From contig SVLQ01000007.1 in NCBI GenBank assembly GCA_015067825.1, positions 1 through 64,000 of the forward strand: 64,000 nt of DNA, in the 5' to 3' direction. The notes under the pieces are model-generated. The model was not told where the DNA came from. It searched no databases and saw only the letters and a program-made list of their open reading frames with translations. This document shows, one piece after another, positions 52,601 through 58,715 of the stretch (the stretch's first letter is position 1; each line of letters starts with the position of its first letter). A program made the position numbers and the translations under genes. Source of the DNA: Oscillospiraceae bacterium (lineage in GTDB: Bacteria; Bacillota; Clostridia; Oscillospirales; QAMX01).

Positions 52601-53135
52601 CGCGCAGGCGTCGCTGCCACAAAAAATCGCACTCGCCGAAACCGAGGCCGGCCAGATTGCGCTCGATGCCGCCCGTTTTGAGCGCGAACGGGTTACCGAA
52701 GGGATCGACCGCCGTGCACTCGGCACACAGATCGTCGCTGCACTCGCCGACAACGAGATGCGCCCCGAAGAACGCCCGCTGATGCCGTATCAGGGCTTTA
52801 CGATCGTGCTGCCGGCGCATATGCTCAAAGAGCACACCGGGGTTTATCTCTGCGGTGCCGGGCGGTATTTCGTTGCGATCGGCGGATCCGATCTCGGCGC
52901 GGTCGTCCGCATCGATAACGCACTCGAGCACCTCGCCGAACGCGCAGCCGAGGCAGCCGGACAGGTTCAGACGCTGAAAGAACGTCTGCGCGAGATGGAG
53001 CAGGCGGCGACGCGCCATGTCGACTACGACAAGCGCATCGAAGATCTGGAAACGATGCTCGCTTCGATCGATATCGAGCTCGGCGTTGAAAAACAAAAAA
53101 ACGGCTGGGGCGACCAACCGTTTGCAAAATTCTGA
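49647..53135 (+). CDS. stand-alone SNF2-type SF2 helicase (related to mobile-element DarB-like helicase-methylases)
   Basis: A 1,162-residue protein with ATG after AGAAAGGGG and a TATAAT at 49606. The motor has motif I AHDVGAGKTYIMAA, DEAH box TLFLDEAHNYKNI, motif III FATGTPITNSVTDMF, and motifs V/VI in GSTFKLGLGVNVQDKLFALHHLDIPWRPSDMVQREGRILRQGN. The same motor forms part of the giant (often over 2,000 residues) helicase plus N6-adenine methylase proteins of conjugative elements and phages, such as P1 DarB. Here no methylase motif (DPPY/NPPY) is present. Instead there is a 320-residue N-terminal region and a coiled-coil C-terminus. No partner gene or mobile-element gene adjoins it. Confidence 0.8.
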   Translation: MADKNEQMSLFEDLLELLVNDKSITREELVALYKKVQKKSESARRPAASAPTPDERRAAAEAAERARIEAVTRADLPADYQNAFSAEPRFAAAHANSPGDALLLSLYELGRVDMEFIAHACGRPIKDCIAALKGSVFQNPETWDECFYRGFETAEEYLSGNVIRKLQIAREADRKYNGYFSANLRALREVIPPQVPAEEIYVTLGSPWLPPDLIDAFVDDLLGSERLRMFGMRSRVYYNSVTHEWRVPYVSAYQYNVRATHVYGTARMNAVEIIERTLNLKPLKVYDERRSPTTLSGRSRVINKEETIALADKQKLILSKFRSWLLADEARKSRIETLFSERFGGVRVRRFRGDFLKFPGMNPDISLYDYQKNAVARILLSKNTLLAHDVGAGKTYIMAAAGMELRRMGISRKNLYAVPNSIIGQWALNFRLLYPSARLLVVSPAEFVPAKRQAVLQTMRDDDYDAIIIGYSSLEMIPVSARCKYDRVQKRICEVQETERKMRENRSGAATGDQTKLRRVREKLEDQSTMLENEIRRGAKGICFDDLGIDTLFLDEAHNYKNIPIDTKSDNVLGINKTGSPKCQEMMEKVMCVQERGNGRGVVFATGTPITNSVTDMFVMQSYLQREELKEQNLDAFDNWASMFGELTTNFEIDVDASGYRLATRFARFHNLPELAAMFAEVADFHKNNRDNGLPFFEGYIDCALRKSPEQTKYIAEIAERAEQVRAGLVDRKIDNMLKITTDGRKAALDLRLVEPDASPNLSCKAIACAENVSRIYRDRPDVTQLIFCDTSTPKDAFNLYDELRQLLVLLDIPDHEIAYIHDATTEKRRDALFAQMNAGEVRVLIGSTFKLGLGVNVQDKLFALHHLDIPWRPSDMVQREGRILRQGNTNAKIEIYRYITDGSFDAYSWQLLETKQRFIAQLLTNSVTERSGSDLDDAVLSYAEVKALAVGNPLIRERVEVSNEISRLKTLRRRQSENEAELRAAQASLPQKIALAETEAGQIALDAARFERERVTEGIDRRALGTQIVAALADNEMRPEERPLMPYQGFTIVLPAHMLKEHTGVYLCGAGRYFVAIGGSDLGAVVRIDNALEHLAERAAEAAGQVQTLKERLREMEQAATRHVDYDKRIEDLETMLASIDIELGVEKQKNGWGDQPFAKF

Positions 53136-53141
53136 TAAGGA

Positions 53142-53178
53142 ACGGGACTGCCGCAAATTCCGCGGCAGTCCCGTTTGA
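53142..53178. terminator. terminator after the helicase gene
   Basis: ACGGGACTGCCGC pairs with GCGGCAGTCCCGT around AAATTCC, then TTGATGTTTG. Weak T-run. Confidence 0.75.
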
Positions 53179-53202
53179 TGTTTGAATTTCCCCGTCAACA
53201 AA

Positions 53203-54129
53203 TCAGGAGAACCACTCAATGCCTTCGATATACCAAATACCGTCGATTTTGACGAGGTAGAATTCATCGGTGTAGTATTCCGTCTCGTATTCGCCGCCGT
53301 AGAATTCCATGTACTCCTCAATTTGTACCACGATCACTTCATCGACGTCCAGACCGAGAACATCATCGTAAAACTCAACATACTCGGCTTTCATATCCGA
53401 TTCGGCATCCCAATAATCGATAATTTCACACGCAATATAGACTTCTTCGGCCATGGCCTCCAATTCTTCTTCGATGTCTGCCCGCCATTCGCGTGCGTTG
53501 GAGTAATCGTTATCTTCGACGATATAGTCAATCGCCTCTTGCGGCAAATTGTCAAACAGTGCGTCAACATCGCCATTTTCAAAGAAATCAATCAAGGCTT
53601 CAGCAACGTCTTCATAGTCGTTGCTGCGCACGGGCGCGTCGGGCTCGGTCCGCTGCGTTTTCTGGGTCTTCTGCGTTTTCTGTGTTTTTTCGGTTTTGCT
53701 CGTTTTTTTGGTCGTCTCGGTGATGGTCGGATCGTCATCATCTTGGCGGTTGTTATTACTACCACCATTATCGCCGCCCAAAAGGACGATCAGAAGCACC
53801 ACAACCAAGGCCACGATCACCACGCCGCCACTGATGAGTGCTGCGAGCACACCCTTGCTCAGCGGCTGTTTGGCAGGTGCGCCGTAGTACATCGGCTGCT
53901 GCGGCATACCGTACGGTTGCTGCATGGGCTGTTGGGGTTGCGCGTAGGGCTGCTGCATATCTCCGGCAAGCGGTACCGCCTGCGCTGATGGCTGCGGCAT
54001 TTGCACGGGTTGCATCGGTTGCGGTGCCTGTTGTTGCGGTGAAACCGCAGTTTGAGTCAACGGATTGCCGCATTTTTGACAAAAAGCCATGCCGTCCGCA
54101 CATTGTGCGCCGCATTTTGAGCAAAACAT
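53203..54129 (-). CDS. zinc-ribbon, single-pass membrane protein with extracytoplasmic domain
   Basis: A 308-residue protein. ATG 54129 follows GGGGGAA; a longer reading to 54144 starts before that site. Order: zinc ribbon (MFCSKCGAQCADGMAFCQKCGN), a Gln/Pro/Met-rich linker of about 70 residues, a membrane helix (GVLAALISGGVVIVALVVVL), then a Thr/Lys linker with four KTQ-type repeats. A very acidic C-terminal domain of about 140 residues follows (DVAEALIDFFENGDVDALFDNLP and onward), resembling the NTF2-like or DUF4878-type domains. The function is unknown; the design suggests a cytoplasmic metal site tied to an outside domain. Confidence 0.7.
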   Translation of the reverse strand: MFCSKCGAQCADGMAFCQKCGNPLTQTAVSPQQQAPQPMQPVQMPQPSAQAVPLAGDMQQPYAQPQQPMQQPYGMPQQPMYYGAPAKQPLSKGVLAALISGGVVIVALVVVLLIVLLGGDNGGSNNNRQDDDDPTITETTKKTSKTEKTQKTQKTQKTQRTEPDAPVRSNDYEDVAEALIDFFENGDVDALFDNLPQEAIDYIVEDNDYSNAREWRADIEEELEAMAEEVYIACEIIDYWDAESDMKAEYVEFYDDVLGLDVDEVIVVQIEEYMEFYGGEYETEYYTDEFYLVKIDGIWYIEGIEWFS

Positions 54130-54161
54130 AGAAAATTCCCCCATTATTCATTTTCAACACC

Positions 54162-54190
54162 ATTATAGCATTGTTTTCGACAAAAATCAA
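54162..54190 (-). promoter_or_regulatory. promoter of the zinc-ribbon membrane protein
   Basis: On the minus strand, -35 TTGATT (54185-54190), 17-bp spacer, perfect -10 TATAAT (54162-54167). Confidence 0.75.
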
Positions 54191-54202
54191 GGAAAAAACA
54201 GA

Positions 54203-54292
54203 GAGGCTGTAAAAAAAGTCACTTCAACACAGAGATACCGGAGAAGGATAATCTGATAATCTTCGTTGTTGTCTGGACTTTTTTTTACAGCC
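54203..54292. repeat. MITE-like inverted-repeat element, about 90 bp
   Basis: The left end GGCTGTAAAAAAAGTC (54205-54220) is mirrored by GACTTTTTTTTACAGCC at 54276-54292 (one extra T). The interior is partly self-complementary (GAAGGATAATC / GATAATCTTC). The ends resemble the GAGGCTGT-type termini of IS1182-like elements. It could also act as the recN operon terminator. No transposase is present. Confidence 0.55.
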
Positions 54293-54307
54293 CTGATTTT
54301 TTTTGCT

Positions 54308-56002
54308 TTATGCGTTCTTTTCGGCCTCAGCCTGCGCGAGCTGGTCGGCTGCGGCTGCTTTGGTGGCCTCGGTGATGGTTTCGCCGCCGTTGATGCGGGC
54401 GATCTCGCCGATGCGTCCTTGGAGATCAAGAGGAGTGACTTCGGTGACGGTGCGTTCGCCTTGGGCAGACTTGCGGATCAGATAGTGCGCGTTGGCAAAG
54501 ACGGCAAGCTGCGAAAGATGCGTCACGCAGAGGATCTGGTGCGACCGCGCCAATCCAGCCAAACGCTTGGCTACGCGCGAAGCGGCAACGCCGCTGATGC
54601 CGGCGTCGATCTCGTCGAAAACGTAGGTCGGCGCGTTGTCGGCAGTCTGCACGGTGTGGAGCGCGAGCATAATGCGCGAAAGCTCACCGCCCGAAGCGGT
54701 TTTGGCGAGCGGGCGCTCCTGCTCGCCGCGGTTGGCAGAAATATAAAACTCGACGTTGTCGATGCCGTCGGCGCCCAAAATCACGCGCCCATCGCGTTCT
54801 TTCGCGGTGAAATGCACCGAAAAACGCGACCCGGCCATCATCAGGTAAGCGAGCTCCTCGCAGATCCGCGCCGAAAAGACTTCGGCGGCAGCTTTGCGCT
54901 TCTCGGAAAGCTCGGTGGCAAGCCGCATGGTTTTTGCGTATTGCGCGGCGTAGGCCGCGGCCAAGTGGGCTGCACGCTCTTCGGTCTCCGAAAGGCGTTC
55001 GAGCTCCAAGCGCGAGGTGACCAGTGTGGTGCAGACCGCATCGAGCGAACCGCCGTATTTGCGCTTCATTTCGTTTAAAAAAGCCAGCCGCGATTCAATC
55101 TCGTCGAGCTCCTGTTCCGAAAAACTGCAGGCGTCGAGTTCGAGCTCGAGCGCATCGGAATTATCGCGCAGGATGGCGGCGGCGTCGTTGAGTGCGGCGT
55201 AAATCTCGTCGATCTTGGCGTTGCCTTGTCCGCAGAGCGGCATCAGCGCGCGTGCGGCCGATTCCGCACTCTCCGCGACCGATCCGTCGAATCCGGCCAA
55301 CGAACGCATCGCACCGGAGATGGCGGCGGCCGTTTTTCCCGCATTCTGCGCGGCGTTGCGGCGGGAGAGCAGTGTTTCGTCTTCACCGGGGGTGATGTTG
55401 GCGGCTTCCAGTTCGTTGACGGTGTGGGCGAGGATCTCGCGCTTGCGCTCAATGCTGTCGGTGTCGGTCAGCAGAGCGCGCTGCTGGCGGCGGATCTCTT
55501 TGAGCGTTTTGAGCTCGGCGGCATAATTTGCGATCAGGGTTTCCGTATCGGCAAAGCGGTCGAGCAGCTTTAGATGCTCGCTCGTGTCCATCAACAGACG
55601 GCTGTCGTGCTGGCCGAGACTTTTGCAGAGAAGCTGACCCAGCTCTCTGAGCGCGGCCAAAGGAGCGGGCATGGCGTTGACGTGGCAAAGATTGCGGCCG
55701 TCAGCGTAAACTCTGCGGGCGACCGTCAGCGTACCGCCGTCGGTGGCGGGCAGACCGAGCGCTTCGAGTACGGCGTCGATCTCGCTGCCGCAACCGGAAA
55801 ACACGGCCGAAACGAAGGCCTGCTTTTCACCGGTACGGATAATATCGCGCGAGGTGCGTTCCCCCATGATCGCACCGATTGCGTCGATGATGATCGACTT
55901 ACCGGCACCGGTTTCACCGGTCAGCACGTTCAGCCCGCGACCAAACGCGATCTCGGCGCGGGCGACAACGGCAATATTTTCAATGTGAAGAAGCTCAAGC
56001 AT
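54308..56002 (-). CDS. recN: DNA repair protein RecN
   Basis: A 564-residue SMC-like ATPase for double-strand-break repair. Walker A is in LLHIENIAVVARAEIAFGRGLNVLTGETGAGKSIIIDAIGAIMG. Central coiled coils run over residues 150-370. The C-terminal ABC half carries LAKTASGGELSRIMLALHTV (signature), TYVFDEIDAGISG (Walker B) and ILCVTHLSQLAVFA (H-loop). The size is normal. It is the last gene of the dxs-nudix-tlyA-nadK-argR-recN operon, 32 bp after argR, a pairing conserved in Firmicutes. Confidence 0.96.
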   Translation of the reverse strand: MLELLHIENIAVVARAEIAFGRGLNVLTGETGAGKSIIIDAIGAIMGERTSRDIIRTGEKQAFVSAVFSGCGSEIDAVLEALGLPATDGGTLTVARRVYADGRNLCHVNAMPAPLAALRELGQLLCKSLGQHDSRLLMDTSEHLKLLDRFADTETLIANYAAELKTLKEIRRQQRALLTDTDSIERKREILAHTVNELEAANITPGEDETLLSRRNAAQNAGKTAAAISGAMRSLAGFDGSVAESAESAARALMPLCGQGNAKIDEIYAALNDAAAILRDNSDALELELDACSFSEQELDEIESRLAFLNEMKRKYGGSLDAVCTTLVTSRLELERLSETEERAAHLAAAYAAQYAKTMRLATELSEKRKAAAEVFSARICEELAYLMMAGSRFSVHFTAKERDGRVILGADGIDNVEFYISANRGEQERPLAKTASGGELSRIMLALHTVQTADNAPTYVFDEIDAGISGVAASRVAKRLAGLARSHQILCVTHLSQLAVFANAHYLIRKSAQGERTVTEVTPLDLQGRIGEIARINGGETITEATKAAAADQLAQAEAEKNA

Positions 56003-56034
56003 AACGCTTCCTCCTGACTTCGGGCAAGTTTTGC

Positions 56035-56487
56035 TTATTTCAGCATGGATTGGATCTCGTTGCAGAGCTCGTACGCGTGCTTTTCGTCGCGCATAACGAG
56101 GAAGATCGTATCGTCGCCGGCGAGGCTGCCGACGATGTTAGGCAGGTTCATGTTGTCGATCGCGGCCGTTGCGGCGCTTGCCACGCCGGACAGGGTTTTG
56201 ACGACGACCATGTGGCCGGCGTAGTCGATGCGCACGACGCTTTCGCGGAAGATGTTACGGAAGCGGGCGGCGAATTCGCCGGGGGCGTCGGCGGCGGCGA
56301 CCGCGTACTTATACTTGTCGTCATGGTCGAGCACCTTCACCAAACGCAGTTCCTTGATATCGCGCGAAACGGTGGCTTGGGTGACGCTGAAGCCGGCCGC
56401 GAGCAGACGGTCCGAAAGCTCCTTTTGGGTTTCGATCGCTTCCTCTTCGATCAGTTTCAGGATCATATTGTGGCGTTGAAACTTCAT
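56035..56487 (-). CDS. argR: arginine repressor
   Basis: A 150-residue ArgR/AhrC. The N-terminal winged helix has the recognition helix SVTQATVSRDIKELRLVKV. The C-terminal oligomerisation/arginine-binding domain ends DNMNLPNIVGSLAGDDTIFLVMRDE, with the acidic pair GDD that contacts arginine. It represses arginine biosynthesis and can activate catabolism when arginine is high. The operon place next to recN is conserved in Bacilli and Clostridia. No arg biosynthesis gene is in the window. Confidence 0.95.
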   Translation of the reverse strand: MKFQRHNMILKLIEEEAIETQKELSDRLLAAGFSVTQATVSRDIKELRLVKVLDHDDKYKYAVAAADAPGEFAARFRNIFRESVVRIDYAGHMVVVKTLSGVASAATAAIDNMNLPNIVGSLAGDDTIFLVMRDEKHAYELCNEIQSMLK

Positions 56488-56537
56488 AATCGTTCTCCAT
56501 TTTCTGGGCTCTGCCGAGTCCTGTATTGATCGTCGGA

Positions 56538-57392
56538 TCAGCGTTCCGACAGTTTGGTGTTCAGTCGTTCAAAAAAGTCGTTGTTGGTGAGCTTGATCAG
56601 CTTTGTCGTCAGACTGCTGCGTTCGATGACGACGTAGTCGCCGTTATAAAGCGGGATCGAATCGACGCCGTCGCACGACATACGCACGGCCTTGCCGTCG
56701 GTCTGCTCGGATTCCACACGGATCGTGCGGAAACTGCTCAGGACGAACGATTTGGCGTACAGCGCGTGGGCACAGACCGGTGTGACGACGAAAACGCTGG
56801 CTTCCGGGTCGACGATCGGGCCGCCTGCGGAAAGCGAGTAGGCAGTCGAACCGGTCGGCGTGGAGACGATGAGACCGTCGCCGGAAAACGATTTGATCTC
56901 CTTGTCGTCGGAAAAGAGTTTGAGCGAGACGGTGCGGAGGGTCTCGCCGCGGGCGATGATGCAGTCGTTTAAGGCGTAGGTCGAATAGATCGGCTCGTGG
57001 TCGCGGTAAAGCGTGCAGTGGAGCATCATGCGTTCTTCGATCGAGTAATCGCCCCGGACGAGTTTTTCCAACTGGTCAAGCCCTTGGCGGTCGAGCTCGG
57101 TCAAAAAGCCGACCGTGCCGAAGTTGACGCCGATCATGGGGATGCCGAGTGTGGCAGCTTCGTGCGAAATGCGCAGGAGCGTACCGTCGCCGCCGAGCGC
57201 GACTACAGCGTCGGGGCGGATCTCCGAGAGCACGGTCGTGCGCGCGGAGGTGATGCCGTCAATACCTTCCGGGTGCGGGACACCGGGCGGTAGGATCACC
57301 TCGGCGCCGAATCCGGCACAAAGTGCGGCTGTTTTCTGCGCGGCCTCAAAATTTTGATCGCGCAGGGGATTAGAGAGGATGTATAATTTCAT
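56538..57392 (-). CDS. nadK: NAD kinase
   Basis: A 284-residue kinase that makes NADP from NAD and ATP. ATG 57392 follows AAAGGATC; the reading frame extends upstream but that part is unrelated. Motifs: VVALGGDGTLLRISHEAA (GGDG), GIPMIGVNFGTVGFLTE, YALNDCIIARG and SFSGDGLIVSTPTGSTAYSLSAGGPIV. These are the usual NadK family residues for ATP binding and catalysis. Third from the end in the dxs operon. Confidence 0.96.
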   Translation of the reverse strand: MKLYILSNPLRDQNFEAAQKTAALCAGFGAEVILPPGVPHPEGIDGITSARTTVLSEIRPDAVVALGGDGTLLRISHEAATLGIPMIGVNFGTVGFLTELDRQGLDQLEKLVRGDYSIEERMMLHCTLYRDHEPIYSTYALNDCIIARGETLRTVSLKLFSDDKEIKSFSGDGLIVSTPTGSTAYSLSAGGPIVDPEASVFVVTPVCAHALYAKSFVLSSFRTIRVESEQTDGKAVRMSCDGVDSIPLYNGDYVVIERSSLTTKLIKLTNNDFFERLNTKLSER

Positions 57393-57430
57393 ACGATTGT
57401 CAGATCCTTTCTGGCAAAGGATATCATCGG

Positions 57431-58204
57431 TTATTTTGCGGCAAATGCCGAACGCACGATCGCGCGGATATCGGGGATATAATCGTTCGGTGCAGAAGAA
57501 AACGACGCTAAATATTCGATGTTGCCGTCGCCGCCGCGAACCGGGCTGACGATCAGCGCGGCGAGAGAGAGGCCGAGAGAGGCAATGAGCGCGCAGACGT
57601 TTTTCAGCACGCGTTCGTGCGCCGCCGGACTTTTGACGATGCCGTTTTTGCCGACGTCGGCGCGCCCGGCCTCGAACTGCGGTTTGATCAGCGCCACGAA
57701 CTGCCCGTTGTTCAGCTGTTTCAGACAGGGGAGTACGAGGCTGAGCGAAATAAACGAGACGTCGATCGAACAAAAATCGGGTGTGAGCGGGAGAACGCCT
57801 GGCGAGAGCGTACGCACGTCGGTTTTTTCCATGTTGCAGACACGCTCATCGGCCAACAGCCGCTGTGCGAGCTGGCCGCTGCCGACGTCAACTGCGTAAA
57901 CGTACTTTGCCCCTCTTCTGAGCATGACCTCGGTGAACCCTCCGGTCGATGCGCCAATGTCGAGGCAAACGCGGCCGGAAAGGTCGATCGCAAACGCATC
58001 CAGCGCAGCCTGCAGCTTGTAGGCTCCGCGTCCGACGAAATCGTCGTTTTCGGCGACGGAGATCTCGGCGGCTTCGTCTACCGCAAACGCGGGCTTCGTG
58101 ACCGGTTTTCCATCCACGGTGACAAATCCGTCGCGCACGAGCCGCTGTGCTTTTCCTCGGCTGTCGGTCAGCCCTCTGGCAAAGATCGCCTGATCCAGCC
58201 GCAT
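57431..58204 (-). CDS. tlyA: TlyA family rRNA 2'-O-methyltransferase
   Basis: A 257-residue protein: an S4 RNA-binding domain (RLDQAIFARGLTDSRGKAQRLVRDGFVTVDGKPV) followed by an FtsJ-like methyltransferase with SAM motif VCLDIGASTGGFTEVMLRRGA, and the KDK(E)-type catalytic residues in DFCSIDVSFISL and VALIKPQFEAG. TlyA methylates 16S C1409 and/or 23S C1920 in other bacteria. The start at ATG 58204 has GGAGGA 6 bases before it; the upstream in-frame ATG overlaps that site. Its place before nadK is conserved in Firmicutes. Confidence 0.93.
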   Translation of the reverse strand: MRLDQAIFARGLTDSRGKAQRLVRDGFVTVDGKPVTKPAFAVDEAAEISVAENDDFVGRGAYKLQAALDAFAIDLSGRVCLDIGASTGGFTEVMLRRGAKYVYAVDVGSGQLAQRLLADERVCNMEKTDVRTLSPGVLPLTPDFCSIDVSFISLSLVLPCLKQLNNGQFVALIKPQFEAGRADVGKNGIVKSPAAHERVLKNVCALIASLGLSLAALIVSPVRGGDGNIEYLASFSSAPNDYIPDIRAIVRSAFAAK

Positions 58205-58221
58205 GTCCGCTTCCTCCATTT

Positions 58222-58710
58222 CTAAAATGCCGGCAGTTCCGTGAACAGAACGGCCTTGCCGTCGGCGACCCCGCCGTAAACTTTGCCGCTCTCGCGGCCG
58301 ATGGCTAAATAGTGTTCCAACATAAATTTTGCCGTAACCGGCATTTCCAACGCGCGAAGCTCAGAGCAAGAAAACCATCTGAGCGTTCCTTCGGTGGAGC
58401 TTTGCGGGTCTCTGCCGGTCAGTTCGGCGAAAAAATAGTAATTCTGCCGCAGCTCATCTTTTGTGCGGCGCAGCGTGACGTAGCGCAGGGCGAGGTCTTT
58501 GAGATCGTCGGCGGTGAGGCCGAGTTCCTCCTCCAGTTCGCGGAGCGCACAGGCGCGCGCATCACAGAGCTCGTCCGGCTCAAAATGTCCGCCGGCCGCC
58601 GCGATCCACGTTCCTCCGGCAACACCTGTACTGCGGTTGAGCAGGAGGATCTCCTCTCCGCGCACAAGATAGATCGATGCCATGCTCCGAAGTTTGCCGC
58701 TGCATTCCAT
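58222..58710 (-). CDS. NUDIX hydrolase
   Basis: A 162-residue protein whose Nudix box is GGHFEPDELCDARACALREL then EEELGL, matching GX5EX7REUXEEXGU. It should hydrolyse a nucleoside-diphosphate-linked substrate; which one is unknown. The start at ATG 58710 lies 3 bp after the dxs stop codon. ATG 58683 (MASIYLVRG, with TCGGAG upstream) is an alternative that better fits relatives. It is inserted between dxs and tlyA, where most Firmicutes have neither. Confidence 0.85.
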   Translation of the reverse strand: MECSGKLRSMASIYLVRGEEILLLNRSTGVAGGTWIAAAGGHFEPDELCDARACALRELEEELGLTADDLKDLALRYVTLRRTKDELRQNYYFFAELTGRDPQSSTEGTLRWFSCSELRALEMPVTAKFMLEHYLAIGRESGKVYGGVADGKAVLFTELPAF

Positions 58711-58715
58711 ACGTT

